The notes under the pieces: generated by a model
The model's input: only the letters and a program-made list of their open reading frames with translations
Database searches by the model: none
Told to the model about the DNA's origin: nothing
Assembly: GCF_001017125.1 (NCBI RefSeq)
Contig: NZ_JXOJ01000002.1
Span: forward strand, 497,017 to 561,016
Source of the DNA: Methanoculleus sediminis
GTDB lineage: Archaea > Halobacteriota > Methanomicrobia > Methanomicrobiales > Methanoculleaceae
Direction: 5' to 3'
DNA length: 64,000 nucleotides
Program-made: the position numbers and the translations under genes
Shown: one piece after another, positions 63,192 to 64,000 of the stretch
Layout: each line of letters begins with the position of its first letter
Numbering within the stretch: position 1 is the stretch's first letter

Positions 63192-64000
63192 ATGAGTATT
63201 AGTAATATCAAAATCTCTAAAAAAATATCTTCGGATATTGAAAAAGCAGCGCCGACTGAACCCGTTCAAGTCAATACACTTGGATTGACTGTTGAGAGTG
63301 AAAGTTGGGAAAGTGATTGGGATAGTGAGTGGGAATATGCATGCGGTCATCGCAATCAAACCTTCGCAGATATGCGAGAACAGGAGTGGCTCAACTTCAA
63401 TATCTTTGCCGCTGAGTTACAATTCAGATGTGAAGATAATGGATTTGATTTCGATTACTATCTTATTCCGCTTGAGAAAGAGGGTGAGAAGCCCGTAAAC
63501 AGAATAGATTGGAAAGATCGAACCTCAGGCAGTATTGACGAAAGAAGTGTTAAACAACGCTTAAGGTCTAACCGTGGTAATTACGGGATCGTAGCTTGCG
63601 GTACACTCGAACCTTCAGACGAATCAATTTCTAATAAAGAATTTGAAAGGAGAGTGACCTTCGGTTTCATTGTTTTGGATCGAGATGAAACTGGTGAGTA
63701 TAAGCTACCACAGGAAAAAGTCGCTGAATTGGTTCGTCGCTTCAAGACCTTCACCGTAAAAAGCGATTCTGGCGACCTATATCTCTATGTTGGTGTGACC
63801 GTACCTGTTTTGCGACATGTGTTCAAGAGGTGTGGATCGGAAAATCCCTCGCTAACTTATGAAGGGGCATGTGTTGGGAGACTCTGCTTCAGCAATCAGT
63901 ATGTTGTTGGGGCCGGCTCATATATCCCTGCAACGGACCAAATGAGGATCTATGAGTGCCAAGATAAGACATCTGGTTTTTACCACAGCGAGAGTTATGC
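63192..64000 (+). CDS. Primase-polymerase (AEP/prim-pol)-like protein, N-terminal part
   Basis: 269 residues are visible; the frame is open to the window end. An acidic, Trp-rich leader (SESWESDWDSEWEY) comes first. Then DYYLIPLEKEGEKPVNRIDWK and NYGIVACGT resemble the opening of bifunctional primase-polymerase domains. VLDRDETG (Asp163, Asp165) matches the DxD metal site, SGDLYLYV the sGGxHxY block, and NQYVVGAGSYIP the YVVAPPS block. The usual catalytic His in the second block is not seen (Tyr or Leu instead). Codons are AT-rich, unlike the host. Confidence 0.5.
   Translation, partial: MSISNIKISKKISSDIEKAAPTEPVQVNTLGLTVESESWESDWDSEWEYACGHRNQTFADMREQEWLNFNIFAAELQFRCEDNGFDFDYYLIPLEKEGEKPVNRIDWKDRTSGSIDERSVKQRLRSNRGNYGIVACGTLEPSDESISNKEFERRVTFGFIVLDRDETGEYKLPQEKVAELVRRFKTFTVKSDSGDLYLYVGVTVPVLRHVFKRCGSENPSLTYEGACVGRLCFSNQYVVGAGSYIPATDQMRIYECQDKTSGFYHSESY

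Larger units (their letters stand above)
62149..64000. mobile_element. Left end of a probable tRNA-Val-integrated element (virus or plasmid), continues beyond window
   Basis: From the tRNA-Val 3' part rightward the base composition drops sharply to AT-rich, gene density falls and codon use changes. The content is a small ORF read antisense through the tRNA, palindromes, short direct repeats and a primase-polymerase-like gene, as expected of an integrated replicon. No integrase and no second copy of the tRNA 3' end is inside the window, so the far boundary is unknown. Confidence 0.6.

Overview
The window is chromosomal DNA from a methanogenic euryarchaeon, most likely Methanomicrobiales and probably Methanoculleus or a close relative. 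The marker genes are a YcaO protein of the methanogenesis-marker-1 type, O-phosphoseryl-tRNA(Cys) synthetase, archaeal or eukaryote-like translation factors (EF-2, aIF2 gamma, aRF1, S24e, S27ae, L40e), Spt4/Rpo7, a Kae1-Bud32 fusion and AglB. The DNA is GC-rich and densely packed. Many genes are coupled by ATGA or GTGA overlaps, and several starts sit about 25 nt below a TATA box, as expected for leaderless archaeal messages. The genus is inferred from gene content and composition only.

Layout. 0-9.5 kb: a HAD hydrolase, unknown membrane, HEAT-repeat and small proteins, a COG2229-type GTPase, an M1 aminopeptidase, a metallo-beta-lactamase protein and a 2H phosphoesterase. 9.9-13.1 kb: a three-gene MacB-like export operon with a membrane-anchored, CARDB-like extracellular protein. 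13.2-16.9 kb: small surface and lipoprotein genes, including a chagasin-like protease inhibitor. 17-20.2 kb: EF-2, S7 and S12 on the minus strand. 20.4-22.6 kb: QueD-QueE-QueC for preQ0 and archaeosine, plus a Nudix gene. 22.7-28 kb: an aRF1-ArgRS-Taw1-SepRS translation operon, convergent with a trehalose-6-phosphate synthase/phosphatase fusion. 30.6-31.4 kb: a small membrane protein and XRE regulator operon with a perfect palindrome at its promoter. 31.5-35.4 kb: an RNase H-like nuclease, a HAD-IIA phosphatase and a transglutaminase-like lipoprotein.

35.6-39.4 kb: sufC-sufB, pcm, a cyclase-family gene and a Cys-rich orphan. 39.4-51.3 kb: a sugar-activation and N-glycosylation locus in which a phosphohexomutase, two tandem nucleotidyltransferase/acyltransferase paralogs and GlmS could supply UDP-GlcNAc. 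A WbpD/WbpE-like pair could then install an acylated 3-amino group, and a GT4 enzyme and the oligosaccharyltransferase AglB follow; a histone-deacetylase-fold protein closes the run. 51.4-53.4 kb: YcaO, a DUF2098 protein and NikR. 53.6-59.4 kb: an aIF2 gamma, PIN, Rpo7, Spt4, dephospho-CoA kinase, S24e, S27ae, Kae1-Bud32, RdgB, L40e superoperon. 59.5-62 kb: a UPF0696-like protein, a Thi4-type thiazole synthase and HtpX.

62.0-64 kb: a tandem tRNA-Gly/tRNA-Val pair, then an abrupt change to AT-rich, gene-poor DNA. This holds an ORF read antisense through tRNA-Val, palindromes, iteron-like repeats and the start of a primase-polymerase-like protein with unusual active-site residues. It looks like the left end of an integrated virus or plasmid that continues past the window. 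It is the most promising undescribed material here.
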